Assembly: GCF_001642475.1 (NCBI RefSeq)
Contig: NW_019173934.1
Location: 62,001 to 126,000 of the forward strand
Origin: Fonsecaea monophora
Taxonomy: Eukaryota > Ascomycota > Eurotiomycetes > Chaetothyriales > Herpotrichiellaceae
DNA length: 64,000 nt
Reading direction: 5' to 3'
Below, in pieces: positions 28,249 to 41,000 of this stretch. Each line of letters opens with the position of its first letter. Position 1 is the first letter of the stretch. The position numbers and the translations under genes were made by a program. Under the pieces are notes generated by a model. It did not search any database. It saw nothing but the letters and a program-made list of their open reading frames with translations, and was not told where the DNA came from.

Positions 28249-31200
28249 ATGGTTTCAGCCAAGCGAAAGCCCGAAGATGCAGTGGTAAAGCAATCGAATA
28301 AACGGCCAAGGTCCAATTCCGCCTCGAAGGGTGGAACGACTACTGCGGAACAGGAACAGAACAAGACTCCAAAACCGAAGCCTGTCTCTATCCTTACCAA
28401 AGAGCAACCTGCTTTTCCTCGGGGTGGTGCGAGCCTACTAACTCCACTGGAGCGTAAACAAATTCGAGCAAAGGCAGCCCAAGATGCAGACACCGAACAT
28501 AAGCCCTCGCAGGATCTGTTCAGCGACCGAAATGCAAGGGCAGATATTGGGAGTGACGAGGACGACATACCCAGAGAAAAATTGCCAGAAAAGAAACGAG
28601 AGAGAAAACACCGCAAAGACAAGAAACAATCAGTGTCCTCAGCATCTGGTACAAACCCAGAGGTTCGAATTGGAGGTCTGAGCTATAAACGGATAACCGC
28701 AGGCTCTCTCATACTGGGTCAGATCACATCCATAAGCCCCAGAGCGCTGACTGTGGCCCTGCCAAACAACCTTGTGGGTTACGTGCCTTTGACTGCGATC
28801 TCGCCGCAATTGAGCGAGAAGATCCAAGGTCTTCTGGGTCAGGATGATGAAGAGAACAATGACAGTGAGAGCGACAGAGATGAGGAGGAAGACATTGCAT
28901 TGCCGGGTTATTTCCAACTTCACCAATACTTGCGGGTTGCGGTGACTTCCACAGAGCAAGACAGGGTTGGGTCCAAAGCCCCAGCGCGAAAGCGCATCGA
29001 GATGTCGGTCGAACCAGCATTGACCAATATCGGCTTGGATCAGTCAAATCTCGTCGCTGGTGCTGTTGTCCAAGTCTCTGTGAGCAGTGTCGAAGACCAT
29101 GGGTTGGTGGTTGACCTAGCACTAGAAGACGGCAAAGTGCGTGGGTTCATTCCCAAGAAACAGCTACCTAACGGAAGGTCTTTGTCGACCATCAAAGTCG
29201 GCGCTGTCCTATTGTGTCACGTCCTCGAAATGAGCAGCAACAACAAAGTGGTGAAACTGTCAGCAGATCTCACCAAAGCGCCAATCTTGAAGTCTGCTCC
29301 CTCCGTGGACACTTTTCTTCCAGGCACAAAGGCAGAGATTCTGATCAGCGCCGTCACAGACGCTGGGATTTCCGGAAAATCATGGGCATGTTGGATGCCA
29401 CAGCCGATGTCGTTCATTCAGGCTCCTTTAGGGATCGACAAGCGTTCCTTGCTAAATACGAGGTTGGGAAAAAGATTTCCGGTCGACTCATCTGCAATTT
29501 CCCGCTTTCGGATGTGAAGAAGCTGGGATTCTCGCTTCTGGACAATGTCGTCGACCTGAGAGATCTGAACGAGGCAGCCCACGAGGACAGTGGGAGGCTG
29601 GCGTTATCTTCCACCATCGATGGAGCATCAGTCATTCGCGTTGAGCCTGGACTGGGCGTCTACCTGCAGTTAGACCAAGACAACATAGGCTTTGCCCACG
29701 TATCTCGTCTCTCTGACAAGAAGCTCGACACTCTGTCCGAAACCAGTGGCCCGTTCAAACTTGGCTCTGAACACAAGGTGCGAGTGCTTGAATACAACCC
29801 CATGGACAATCTCTACATCTTATCCGCCCAGAAGAGTGTGCTTGAACGGCCATTCCTCAGATTCGACGACATTCCGCTTGGTGCGGTGGTCCAAGGCACG
29901 ATTGAAAAGCTGATCGTCGGTCCAAAAGGTGTTCAAGGCTTGTTGGTCACTCTAGGAGAGGGCCTGGTTGGTCTCGTGCCCCAGATCCATATGTCCGATG
30001 TTGATCTGAAGCACCCAGAGAAGAAATTCAGGGAAGGCCAGGCCGTCACTGCCCGAGTTCTGTCCATTGACCCAACCCGGCGCCGTCTGAGACTCAGCCT
30101 CAAGAAAGCTCTAGTGAACAATGATCAAAAACCGTGGCTACGCTTTGAAGATATTGAGAGTGGCGATTCTACGGTTGGAACCTTGACTAAGGTCGACCGC
30201 CTCGGTGCAGTTGTCAGATTCTATGGCCCAGTCAGAGGATTTCTGCCCGTGTCTGAAATGAGTGAAGCGTACATCAAAGACGCCACGGAACATTTTCGCA
30301 TCGGCCAGGTTGTTTCAGTAAACGCGATCAGCATCAATGCTTCGGAAAGGCGGTTGACCGTATCGTGCAGAGATATTAATGCATCAACCGCGTCGATCGA
30401 GAGCACTCTTGCAGCGTTGCAACCTGGCACTCTAACAAATGGCACAGTCTTTGAAAAATCTCAGAACGACGTCTTGTTGCGCCTAGAAGGTTCCGATGCT
30501 ATAGCGCGGCTACCTCTCGATCACATCGCCGATGGCTCTCTCAAGAAGCGCGAATCTGCAATCAGCAAAATCCGAGTAGGGCAGAAGCTAGAAAATGTGC
30601 TTATATTACAGGTTCTGGCGAAGAGGAGATTGGTCTTGATCTCGAACAAGCAAAGTTTGGTGCAAGCTGCGCAGAATGGCACCCTGCTTCGAAGCTACGA
30701 GCAACTTCAGCCTAATGCGGTTGTCACGGGTTTTGTGAGGAACATAACAGAGGATGGTGTATTCGTGGGGTTTGGTGCTGGAATCACCGGGCTCATAACC
30801 AAGGCTCAAGTGCCTGTCGAGGCTGAAGAACAACCGGACTTTGGCATGGTCAAATTACAACCTATAACGGCTAAAGTCCTCTCTATTGACTACAGGGGTG
30901 CGACGCCTCGCTTTTGGCTTACGATGAGAGAGGCCCCCGCAGCTGAGTCCAACATATCGGATGGAGCTGAGGCTCAGGCGGACTTCCCGAAGCTCGTCGA
31001 TCCCGTAGATGAGAGTCTTAAAACCCTCAAAGATCTTTCGGTTGGGAAACTCACGAAAGCAAAGATCGTCTCCGTCAAAGAGACACAGATAAATGTTGAA
31101 TTGGCTAAAGACGTGCAAGGGCGCATCGACGTTTCGGAAGTATTTGACGAGTGGAAGGACATCAAAGACCGGAAGAAACCACTGAGGCAATTCTCTCCCA

Positions 31201-33629
31201 AACAGGAACTGCCCGTGCGAGTCCTTGGAGCGCATGATACAAGAAATCACAGATTTCTACCACTAACACATCGGAAAGGGAAGAACACTGTCTTTGAACT
31301 CACCTGCAAACCAAGTTCAGTCTCAGGCCCAGAGCAGGCCCGATTGACATTACAAGATATGAGGGTTGGATCAACATGGCTCGCTTTCATCAACAACATC
31401 TCCGATGAGTGTGTTTGGGTTAATATTTCACCCACCATTCGTGGGAGAATTCGAGCTATCGACATCTCCGACGATCTGTCGCTTGCTGCAAATCTAGCAC
31501 ACAACTTCCCTCTAGGCTCTGCCTTGCGAGTCCGGGTGCTCAATGTGGATACCGAAAAGGGACATTTGGACTTGACCGGACGTTCAGACGGAACGGCGAG
31601 CTCTCTGACATTCGCAAATATCTCTATCGGGCTCGTGCTTCCTGGCCGTGTGACGAAGACTACCGACCACAACATCGTCGTCCAGCTTAGTGACCAGGTC
31701 GTCGGTGTTGTTGAGTTGATTGACATGGCTGATGACTATGTTGAAGTGAATCCCGGAAAGTACCAGAAAAACGATGTCCTTCGAGTCTGCGTGGTCAACG
31801 TGGATGCACCCAACAAGAAAGTCAGCCTGTCAACTCGGCCTTCGAAAGTCCTCAGCTCGTCATTGGCAGTTACTGACCCAGAGATCACCTCAATCGAACA
31901 GATCGCTGTCAACGACATCGTCCGTGGGTTCATTAGCAATGTGGCCGACAAAGGTGTTTTTGTGACCCTGGGGCATGGCATCACGGCGTTTGTTCGGGTT
32001 AGTAACCTGTCGGACAGCTATTTGAAGGAGTGGAAGGATCACTTCCAGCGCGACCAGCTTGTAAGAGGCCGGGTCATTATGGTCGACAAGGATTCGGGGC
32101 ACGTCCAGATCAGCCTGAAGGAGTCGGCCTTGAAACCTGACTACAAAGCCCCCCTTACTTTCAACGACTTGAAGGTCGGGGATATTGTGACTGCCAAAGT
32201 GGTCAAAGTCGAGTCCTTTGGCGTTTTCATTCTCGTGGACAATTCCGAGAACGTACGTGGACTGTGCCACCGCAGCGAGATCGCCGAGCAACGCGTTGAA
32301 GATGTCGGCAAGCTGTTTAATGAAGGAGACAAGGTTAAGGCCAAGGTGTTGAAGATTGATACTGCGAAGCGTCGCATCAATTTCGGCATGAAAGCTTCGT
32401 ACTTTGGTGATGGGGCAGAAGATGCCGAAAGTGATTCGCAGTCAGAAGATGAAGCCGAGGAGGGTGGCGCGCATCTCGACCAGGAACTGGGAGACTCTGA
32501 AGACGATGAGGAAGCAGGATCACAGGATTCGGAACATTCAGAGGACGCTGATGAAAATCTTGAAGAAGAATCTCAGGAATCTGAAGACCACGAGGAAGAG
32601 GGCGACGTCCTTGGGGACGCTACGAAGCCGGCCAACAGCAAAGGTCTTTCAGTGGGAGGTTTTGACTGGTACGGCATTTCGGAACCTGCACGAAACAAGC
32701 GACCAGCAGAGGCATCTGATTCGGAAGCCGAGGATTCAAGCAAAGCATCTAAGAAGAGGAAGAAGCGAGCACAAATCCAAGTTGACCGGACAGCAGACCT
32801 GGATGTCGATGGACCTCAATCAGTGGACGATTTCGAGCGGTTACTCTTGGGCGAGCCCGATTCCTCGCTCCTCTGGCTACAGTACATGGCCTTCCATCTT
32901 GACCTGGGCGATGCCGATCAAGCACGGCAGATTGGCGAGCGGGCATTAAAAGCCATCAGCCTCGGTCAGGAAGAAGAAAAGCTGAATGTCTGGGTGGCTC
33001 TGCTCAACCTGGAAAATGCCTACGGGGACGACGAAAGCATTGATGCCATATTCAAGCGGGCGTGCGAGTACAATGATCCGCAAGACATCTACTCACGATT
33101 AACCAGCATCTATATCCAATCGGGAAAACATGACAAGGCGGACGACATGTTCCAACGCATGTTGAAGAAATTCACCCAGGATCCCAAGATGTGGGTGAAC
33201 TATGCGCAGTTCTTATTCGACAGCGTCGGTGATGCAGAGAAAGGGCGGGCACTCCTCCCGCGAGCGCTCCAGACGCTGCCCCGATTCACGCACTTTGACG
33301 TTACCTTGAAATTTGCACAGCTTGAATTCAAATCTTCCCACGGACTAGCTGAACGAGGACGCACGATCTTCGAAGGCTTGATCAGTTCATTTCCCAAGAG
33401 GGTTGACCTGTACAACGTGCTTCTCGACTTGGAGCTCAAGCTTGGAGAAGAGAATGCAGAGCAAGTACGTGGGTTGTTTGAGCGAATTTTCGGTGGCAAG
33501 TTGAAGCCCAAGCAGGCCAAATACTTCTTCAAACGGTGGATGGAGTTTGAGGAAAGAGAAGGAGATGAACGGCGGGTCGAGGAGGTCAAGGCCAGGGCAG
33601 CGAAGTGGATCCGGGACGCCGGCAAGTAA
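28249..33629 (+). CDS. rrp5: rRNA biogenesis protein Rrp5, interrupted by a one-base frameshift in this sequence
   Basis: Nucleolar factor needed for 18S and 5.8S/25S pre-rRNA processing. ATG at 28249. The reading frame runs to about 29379, then continues in the +2 frame to 33629; with one base added the product would be 1793 residues, the size expected for Rrp5. The break lies at the A-run 29376-29379: the frame before reads ...TDAGISGK and the frame after reads IMGMLDATADVVHSGSF, which together form one continuous conserved S1-domain stretch. Content: basic N-terminal tail, about a dozen S1 RNA-binding repeats (e.g. GMVKLQPITAKVLSIDYRG, VGDIVTAKVVKVESFGVFIL), an acidic linker (about 32405-32620), then HAT/TPR repeats (LWLQYMAFHLDLGDADQARQ through MWVNYAQFLFD). 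There is no GT-AG pair that could splice the shift away. An essential gene, so a base-calling error is the simplest explanation. Confidence 0.93.
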
Positions 33630-35382
33630 GTTGGCGAGAAGAAAAATATCAGATCTGGGTCTGGTAAGATCTGGCCTTTGCGGCGGGAGTTCCCCGAACA
33701 GCGAAGGACGTATGTAGGTACACGCAGGTGGTGTAACGCATTCCTGTTCATTCTGGTTGGTACAGGGAAAAGTGAGTTCATGGCACAGGCTGCGTAGGAT
33801 CATTGTGTTCTCTGCGGGCTTCTCCTCCTTTTCTTGTGAGAGGACGACTAGCAGATCTTTTTCCCTTCGCTGCGGCGCCTGTAGTGCCGCGGTGCAATAC
33901 AAGCGCGGTGCCCAAAATCCTCAGTGTGTCCGACTGCTCCCACGAGAAGCGAGTATTCGCCAAGAGGAAGTCCTTAAGACCAATAGTTGCCCATCAAGAC
34001 GGATCCATTGTTCCGATCTTCGCTGGACACAATGAAGTCACAGTAATTCGTCTGCCCTGAGTTGCCCTGCGAGCATCGGAAGGAGGCCAAAACGAGGATC
34101 GAGACCAGGTGTGGATATTCTTACTCGATGGAACGAAAAGCGAGTAGCAAGTGGACTGAGAAGTTCTCGTTGTTTCTTTTTTCTCTCTCGTAACATCTAT
34201 CAAGTAATGGGGTGGAGAGAATGAGCGATGAATCAGGAACAGGTGGACAGTTGGACAAGCGGGAAAGTGTTGGCGACGGCCTCGTCCACCACCAGAGCTG
34301 AAAGACACTTTTCTTTTCTCGATCTGATGAAAAGGTTCAGGATGAATAATTCCGTGGTATAGAGAAGGAATGAGGAGTTTCTTGGGGGGATGATGTTGCC
34401 TGTAATGGCAGGTGGAAAATAATAGGACCCTGGCTGACCTGAAGGGGAGGAACAGTAAGGAAGTGCGGCAGAGCCATGCAAAGATTCTTCCACAAGCACC
34501 GCAGGGGTGGGTGGCTTCACAAGCTTCGTTCCTGCTTCTGGTGCCAGGTGGAATGGTACCCAAATTACTGGTGCCAGAGGGTCATAGGCCGCGTGGATTT
34601 CCGTTGCAGGCATTTGGCCGCTAATGTCAGTCTTGACTGAGCCCTAGCCAGCCGGAAGCACCCTTAACCACCCCCTTAAATGTGCCTAGCTCCCCTAAAG
34701 CAAACAAACCCTGGTTCCTCCGAGTGGCCGAAGGACCCTTTTGTGGTTCCAGGTGGCTCCCAGGTGGCTCCTCCTTAGGCTCCCCAGCGTCATCGTCACC
34801 TCGGACCTTCATCATCCCACGACCCAAAGGCTTCGATTTCCAACCCAGCTGCACAGTCCTCGCAGGCATCCTTCGGCGTGGTGCTCGCGTACTGCTGGTT
34901 ACGCTTACGGCTGGAGGCTAGTTCCGGGAACGCTCCCATTTCCAACCAATCGTCCTCGCTTGATATGGCCGTTCTTCTCTTATCTTCAGCCAGCACACGA
35001 CATTCACGTCTCTCACAGCACCAGCAATAGTCCAAAACATCAACCCTCCATATCCACGTAGTATTCATTCGCTGAAACCAATCTGCGCCCCGAGCCCCCA
35101 TACTTGTGCTCCAGTGCTCCATACAGGGCTGCATCATCATGCCATCCATTGCATCTCCCTCTCATCTATCCTTCTCTCTGATATTGCTACCACATCACTT
35201 GAGTGTCAGCCATTATCTCTCTACAAAGGCCCACTGAGAGGGCTCACCCGCCTCACCCGCTTCGCACTCTGCTCTAGGCTGCTCCGGCATGCCCCCGAAT
35301 CCGATTCTCTCGTATGTCGATATTCCTAATAAATACCTTCTACCCAGATATCGCACCCTGAGACCAACCAGCCGACATCGCC
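33630..35382. other. Intergenic region, probable long promoter/leader
   Basis: 1.75 kb without a supported gene. From about 34.9 to 35.35 kb the plus strand is pyrimidine-rich, typical of a fungal 5' leader. Open frames on both strands are short and have no features. Confidence 0.55.
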
Positions 35383-37071
35383 ATGATGATGGTGCCTCGG
35401 GCCTTCGCCCACAACCCACTGGCGCAAAGGCAACAATATATCGACTTCAATGAGAAAGAGAAGGACAGGTTATCATCCCGAAGACAACCGCAAGACACCA
35501 CCCCTCGACCACCTCCAGCCCGGTCAGCGCTCACTCAGGGTCTTTCTCAAGAGCCATCCGATTCCCCCCTCAGACCCTCTTCAGATCCAGTCAAGATACC
35601 TGTGCGGACAGCAGAGAGTCGACCTCGTACTACACCTCGACAGCCAGTCGACTCCTCACAATCTTTGAGACATTTCTCACCTTCAGCGGCCACCTCTCAC
35701 TCGTTGGAAATTCCACGACGGAAACACTCAGCCCAAGAGATCTTGACATCAACAACTATCCCTGTTCGACGCAAACCCAAGCAAAGGCCGAGTCAACGCC
35801 TGCCGGACTGTGACTATGTTGCAGACTTCAGTAAGCTGTTACGGGACGATGTCCCGCCCAGCACTGATGGGAGTCTCTCGGGCAGCTGGACAAACCCACA
35901 ATTCGAGGGACTGTTTGGAAATATCGATGGCCTTGTTGGAGGGCATGTGATTGCAGGGAGTGAAAGTCTTGACCCTGGCATCCTATCCGCCAGATCGCTG
36001 TCGACTGAGTCGATGCCTTCGCTATCTTCCCCCGACGACTTCAGCAGCCTTTCACCCGCGACCCTCAGGTCTCCGTCTGACCAGCGATTGCGACAGATGG
36101 CGAGTTCGGAGGATTGCAGCAACGAGCATCCCCTTCTGGCCAAGGACGAGGACGAGGACTTTAGCGGAGCATCGACGCCAGAACTTTTTATTTCACCACC
36201 GACAAAGATGAGACGGCGGCAAATCGTACCCAATAAGAGACAGAGCTCGTTCAAATCGAGTCTGACGGCATCCCTTAAAGCTCTCAAGTCTGCAGCCCAA
36301 ACCGTGTCCGATCTGACTAGCCAGTCTCCACTGGTACAACCAGACGAGTTCCTAACAAGATCTATTTTTGAATTCAGACCCTCCCTTACCGACGACCGAC
36401 GGCCTCCACCTTCAGACGAACCCCCTTCAGCGGCGCTGAGGAGGTATCTGAACCCAAGGACCTTCGTCCCTCCTGATTCTCCCGCCCAGCTGCATTTCTG
36501 GGTCGATGAAAGACCAGTTGCAGCCTCGTCGTCTGGTTCGGACGCTCGGCCCAAGCTCAAGATCAAGAAGAAGTATAGAAACCAGAGAGCCCTTTCTTCT
36601 CCCACAAACGAAACGGCCCCATTTGTCGCTTCCAAGAGCCCTGTGTCCCAACTTCCACCTATCGTCCAACTTGCGACGTGTATCCCTTCGACCATCCGCA
36701 CCGCACACGCTTCTAGTCCGCCAACTTGGCTCGAACCTGACGGCACCCCGAGCAACAAGTTTCGGGCCGCGCAGACCCTGTGGGCTGATCCTGAAAACGG
36801 TCTAGAGGAAGGTCAACCGCGGTCACGCGAGCCTCGAGAGAATCGGGATTTCCTTCGAGTTTTTGTATGTGAGATGAACATGCGAAAGAATGGGAAGTTG
36901 AGCGAGGATGCGGTGGGCCATGCGAAGTTGTGGTTGCCACCGGTTGATGAGGCACCGAAGGGCAAAGACAAGGACGCAGACGACACTAACAGACACAAGG
37001 TCGAAAAGGGCAAGGGGAGAAAGATAGACGCCAGGGAAAGATGGAGGAGTTGGTCGATTGAAGACTTGTAA
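35383..37071 (+). CDS. Uncharacterised disordered protein
   Basis: 562 residues, single exon, starting MMMVPRAFAHNPLAQRQQYI at 35383. I do not recognise a named family. The sequence is Ser/Pro/Arg-rich and largely disordered, with candidate phosphorylation sites (SP, RRKHS). Patches look ordered or conserved: the first 30 residues, CDYVADFSKLLRDD (about 145-160), a helix SSLTASLKALKSAAQTVSDL (about 290-310), RSIFEFRPSL, LRRYLNPRTFVPP, and a C-terminal block RENRDFLRVFVCEMNMRKN and LWLPP. The last residues (ARERWRSWSIEDL) are acidic/aromatic and may bind a partner. No membrane segment or signal peptide. The position of ordered islands at both ends argues for a real gene and not a composition artefact. 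Confidence 0.7.
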   Translation: MMMVPRAFAHNPLAQRQQYIDFNEKEKDRLSSRRQPQDTTPRPPPARSALTQGLSQEPSDSPLRPSSDPVKIPVRTAESRPRTTPRQPVDSSQSLRHFSPSAATSHSLEIPRRKHSAQEILTSTTIPVRRKPKQRPSQRLPDCDYVADFSKLLRDDVPPSTDGSLSGSWTNPQFEGLFGNIDGLVGGHVIAGSESLDPGILSARSLSTESMPSLSSPDDFSSLSPATLRSPSDQRLRQMASSEDCSNEHPLLAKDEDEDFSGASTPELFISPPTKMRRRQIVPNKRQSSFKSSLTASLKALKSAAQTVSDLTSQSPLVQPDEFLTRSIFEFRPSLTDDRRPPPSDEPPSAALRRYLNPRTFVPPDSPAQLHFWVDERPVAASSSGSDARPKLKIKKKYRNQRALSSPTNETAPFVASKSPVSQLPPIVQLATCIPSTIRTAHASSPPTWLEPDGTPSNKFRAAQTLWADPENGLEEGQPRSREPRENRDFLRVFVCEMNMRKNGKLSEDAVGHAKLWLPPVDEAPKGKDKDADDTNRHKVEKGKGRKIDARERWRSWSIEDL

Positions 37072-38081
37072 CAATGCCGGAGATGGATGATTCGATGATG
37101 TGCTGTTTTACCTAGGCGACGGCTGTCTTGAGAGCATAGAAGCGACACGGAACCCGGTCCCGCAAAGGGACATCTTCACGAATGACGACCGCAAGCGATG
37201 ATTTCGAGCTATTGGATGAATGTATGCATGTTACGGAGCCAGTCAAGTCCAAACCCCTCGAGGGTGGCGGCAAAAGAAACTGTACAACACGATGGATGAT
37301 GGCATGAGCGTTTTTTTTGTAAAGCGTGGTTTGTTCTGCAGAGACTCGAGACTTTTTGTTAGAGACTTGCTTTTGTTCCAAAGGGGAAGTTGAAAGAAGC
37401 AAGAAGCAAGCTCCACGCACGTACGCAAGCAACAAGAAAAGTTTTGTTGGTGATGGCGCTTGTGACGATATGAACTTGCTCATTTTATCTACCTACCTAC
37501 CTACCCAGGTACTTACGTTGTATGTTTGTGTGTTTGAATATATGTCTATATGTACTCGGTACGAGGTATGGAAATTTGAATAAACACACAACATATCATG
37601 GCATCACATACATACATACCATACCACGCATGCCTGACGGAACGAATCGTGACGATACTCGGTAGCATTTCTGGTGTCTTTTTTCACCTGACTCACGACG
37701 TGCGCTGGACTTTGTGTCGAAGTGGCGGAAGGTAGGGAGAAGGGGACTCGAGTGGATATACAGGGGTAGAAGGTATTCTAAGGACGAGTACCGAGTAGGA
37801 CGAGGGAACTCAAATGGCCAAAGAGCAATAGATGAATGGATCGAAGGAACAAAAGGGAGACATGGATGGTGATCAAAGCATTCGGGATCCATCTTCACGC
37901 CATACCACACCATACCATGGACCAATCTCTCGCCGATGGTATCGTAGTGGTGAGTGAGTAAGTGACACGCACTTTTGGAACCACGGCTGGACCAGAAGAC
38001 AGCTCGTATTCGCCCTCGGGGCCAGCTTCTGAACTGTGCTCGGCTTTTCGGTCCGCAATTCATAGACGGCTAGACTCGTCG
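37072..38081. other. Convergent intergenic region with CTAC tetramer run
   Basis: No gene is seen. A short CTAC/CCTA tetramer run lies at about 37489-37506, followed by TATATG-rich sequence; GGTACGAGTAC-type motifs occur near 37.55 and 37.79 kb. Confidence 0.6.
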
Positions 38082-41000
38082 TCATCGGGCAATGTATGCT
38101 TCCTCATCAACTCTCGTTCCTTCTTTCCAACAAACGTCAATCCACTCGTGGGTCACGATGCGTGGGATTTTCCTCGTGTCCCAGCGCGAGACCTGTTTCC
38201 TCAAATCCCCGAGATCGGAGGCACGGTTGGCGATGATGTGTGTGATTGTCGCTCTAACGTCGGAGGGTACCGACGAGAGTGTGGTGTACGTGAGCGAGAG
38301 TACCTGGGCACTCGCAAACTGCGCAATAGCCTGGGTAGAGTGAGCCGTGTTCGCCATTGTCATGCTCGATGTGGCTGAGGAGTCCAAGTGCGGCGGTTGC
38401 GCTGTTCCATTGCGCGCAACAGAAGCGGGCTGATCAAAGAAAAACACCAGGCCGTGGAACATGAATCCCTTCATGCTGAGGAAGTCATCACCGAAGAGGT
38501 CTGGAATTCTATTCCTTTCCTCGTCTTCGATGTCGACAGTTCCCATCTTGGCCATAATCTCTTTGAGCTCCTCTTCGCTGACATCTCTTGAGAGACTGTC
38601 CCCATACTCATCCACATTGTCCTCGAAAAGCTCCCTCTTGCTGTCCGGTACGAAATAAATGTGGCGCTCAGGCTCGAAAGGAACGACCATCTCATCCGCG
38701 TATCCTCTAGCAAAGTCCCGTTGCGCCTGGTCAACGCAGTCAAAGATCCACATTGGCTTGATGATTTCCTTTTCACCGCGCTTCTCCAGAGATGCCACTT
38801 TGACGGTTCGGCGGGACGCAATACATATCACTCTCTCTTGGTTCTCAGAACTCGGAGTTGCCGTTTGCACGATTCTACCACCATTGGCTTTGACCAAGGC
38901 TTCCAGCTCGAGTTTCGACTTCTTCAGATCCCCGTTCAACGCGGATTCTGTCATTATATAAAAGGTCAATCCTTCAAAGACGGTTCCTGTCGGTCCCTCT
39001 GGTAACTTGACACTGTTTACATCCCTGGCATTGTAACCGGCCACGGTGAGCGGCTTCTTCTGGCTTGCATATCCGCCAGCGCGGGCCTTGCGTTTTTCCT
39101 TGCGCTGCTGGTCAACTTTCATCGCTCTCTCTTTCTCAGCATCCTCGACCTTGACTTGTAGATCTCTAAACTCGTCGACAGAGAGAGCAGTTTTCCAATC
39201 CTTGTCCCTTCTCAGTCTCATGAATCGAGGAAACCGCAATGTCTTTCCAAGGCCGTAGTCGTCGCTGGCTGTGACTTGCGCAGCTTTTACCTGAACAACG
39301 AGAGAGTCGGAAGGCTTGATCCACACGTCTGGTCTCTCCTTGAGCAAGCTCAAGTTGCCCAGGTCGATATAGTCTTTTGCCGATGGTCGGCGGGAGCCCC
39401 AAGGGTGCCATTTCCCATCTGTGGAGTGGCGGATCGTAGCGTAGTCGTTAGCCGTCATACCGCCACCAACTTTGAAGAAGGATATAAAGTTCTCGATTGG
39501 GCCATTCGGTTCAGACGATTCAGCTCCCTGTTCAACCGAGGTTTGCGATTGAGTCACCTTTCGTTGCGAGGATTGGTCCTCGCTCTGACTCTGGCGTTGA
39601 GACTCGGTCACCGATTGTACGGCATTGCTTGAGGCACGCAGACCGCACAAGAAACTGGAGAGGTTGCCGCCCCGTTTTCCTGAACCGTAGTACCCGCCAA
39701 TGATAAGACAGTCGAGCTCCTCTCCGAAGCCATCCATGTACTCTGGCTTTACTTTTTGCCAGTCGCCTGAGCGGTCATCTAGACGGTACATGGATCTTGG
39801 ATTCTTGAGCACCAAGCCTTCGGAAGCCTCGGCCACGACTTTCCGAAGTAGGTCTTCCACTTCCTCCACCTTCTTCGCTACCGTGTATTCATGGATCTCA
39901 AAGCGTTCGGGCAGACTTCTTACGCTGGCAGCCAACGCTTTGCGGCGATCTCGCAGAGTGTAGCGAGTTAGAGGCTGATCGTTCATTAGAAGTATGTCGA
40001 AGATTCGGAAAACAGGTCGGTGACCTTGAGCAAATGGGTTGCGTTGCTCCGCCAGTGCAGCAGTCTTCAATGTGCCGAAAGGGACAGGTGCTTTTTCATT
40101 GGGGTCCCACGTTATCATCTCTCCGTCGAGGATGATATTTTCTACCCCGTCTGTAAAGCAGTCCTTGATGTGCGGGGTGAGGGCTCCGTTGGGATCGTAA
40201 AATCCATCACCGTACAGATAGGTGTAGTCTTTGGCTTTTCGGGACCAGAATCGGAAGCGTCTTGAACCTGGATGATCGTCATCAGTGATCATGTGCATCT
40301 GGATACGTTCGCCGTCTAGTTTCTCCTCAATCCAAAACTCGGGGTCTTCGGCAGTGGGCTTCAGCGCCTCGACCACTTTGTCGAGAGATTCTTGCTTGAA
40401 TTGGGCCAGCATAGGTTGGAAGCATTGCATTAAGGCGACTCCAGCCTCGTCATCTTGAAGACGGATCTCTGGACGGTACAGTTCCCAGCACACTCTCCGT
40501 AGGTTGCTGGAAACATTGAACAGACTCTCCGCGTCAGGGTGCCAGAGGTGGAAAAAAGTCTTCTCGGTAGCACCCACTTTCATCTGTTTCAGAATTACAC
40601 GGATCAACCACATCAGCTCTTCTGCATTCATGCGCTTGTAGAATTCTGCGAGGATCGGGAGCTGGTTCTCTTCCCTTGGTGCCCCTGACAACTTATCCAA
40701 GAGCTCATTGACCTCTGCGATCGTCATGTCGCCAACTTGAACCCTCATGGGGCGCTTCGATAGGGCCTCATAACAGCGACCTGCGAAATCTCCTGCCATG
40801 CGCGACGCAGCCGTCTGACCAGGTTGTTTCCAGTTTAAGAGGCTGTACCCGTCCTCGGAGTTTTTGTCGATCTTCATGATCTTGATCAGTAGTTTGGCGA
40901 TGATCTTCTCTTTAAGTCCGTATACTCCACGTTCGCGGTCCTTGTCTGGGATGATGAGCCTGAAGGCCGGAAAGAAGTCAGGGCCGACCTCTTTGCGCCA

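Noticed and set aside
29214..33629. Second rrp5 frame as an independent gene
   Set aside because: It lacks an ATG at a sensible place and continues a conserved S1 domain begun in the previous frame. One gene with a frameshift explains both.
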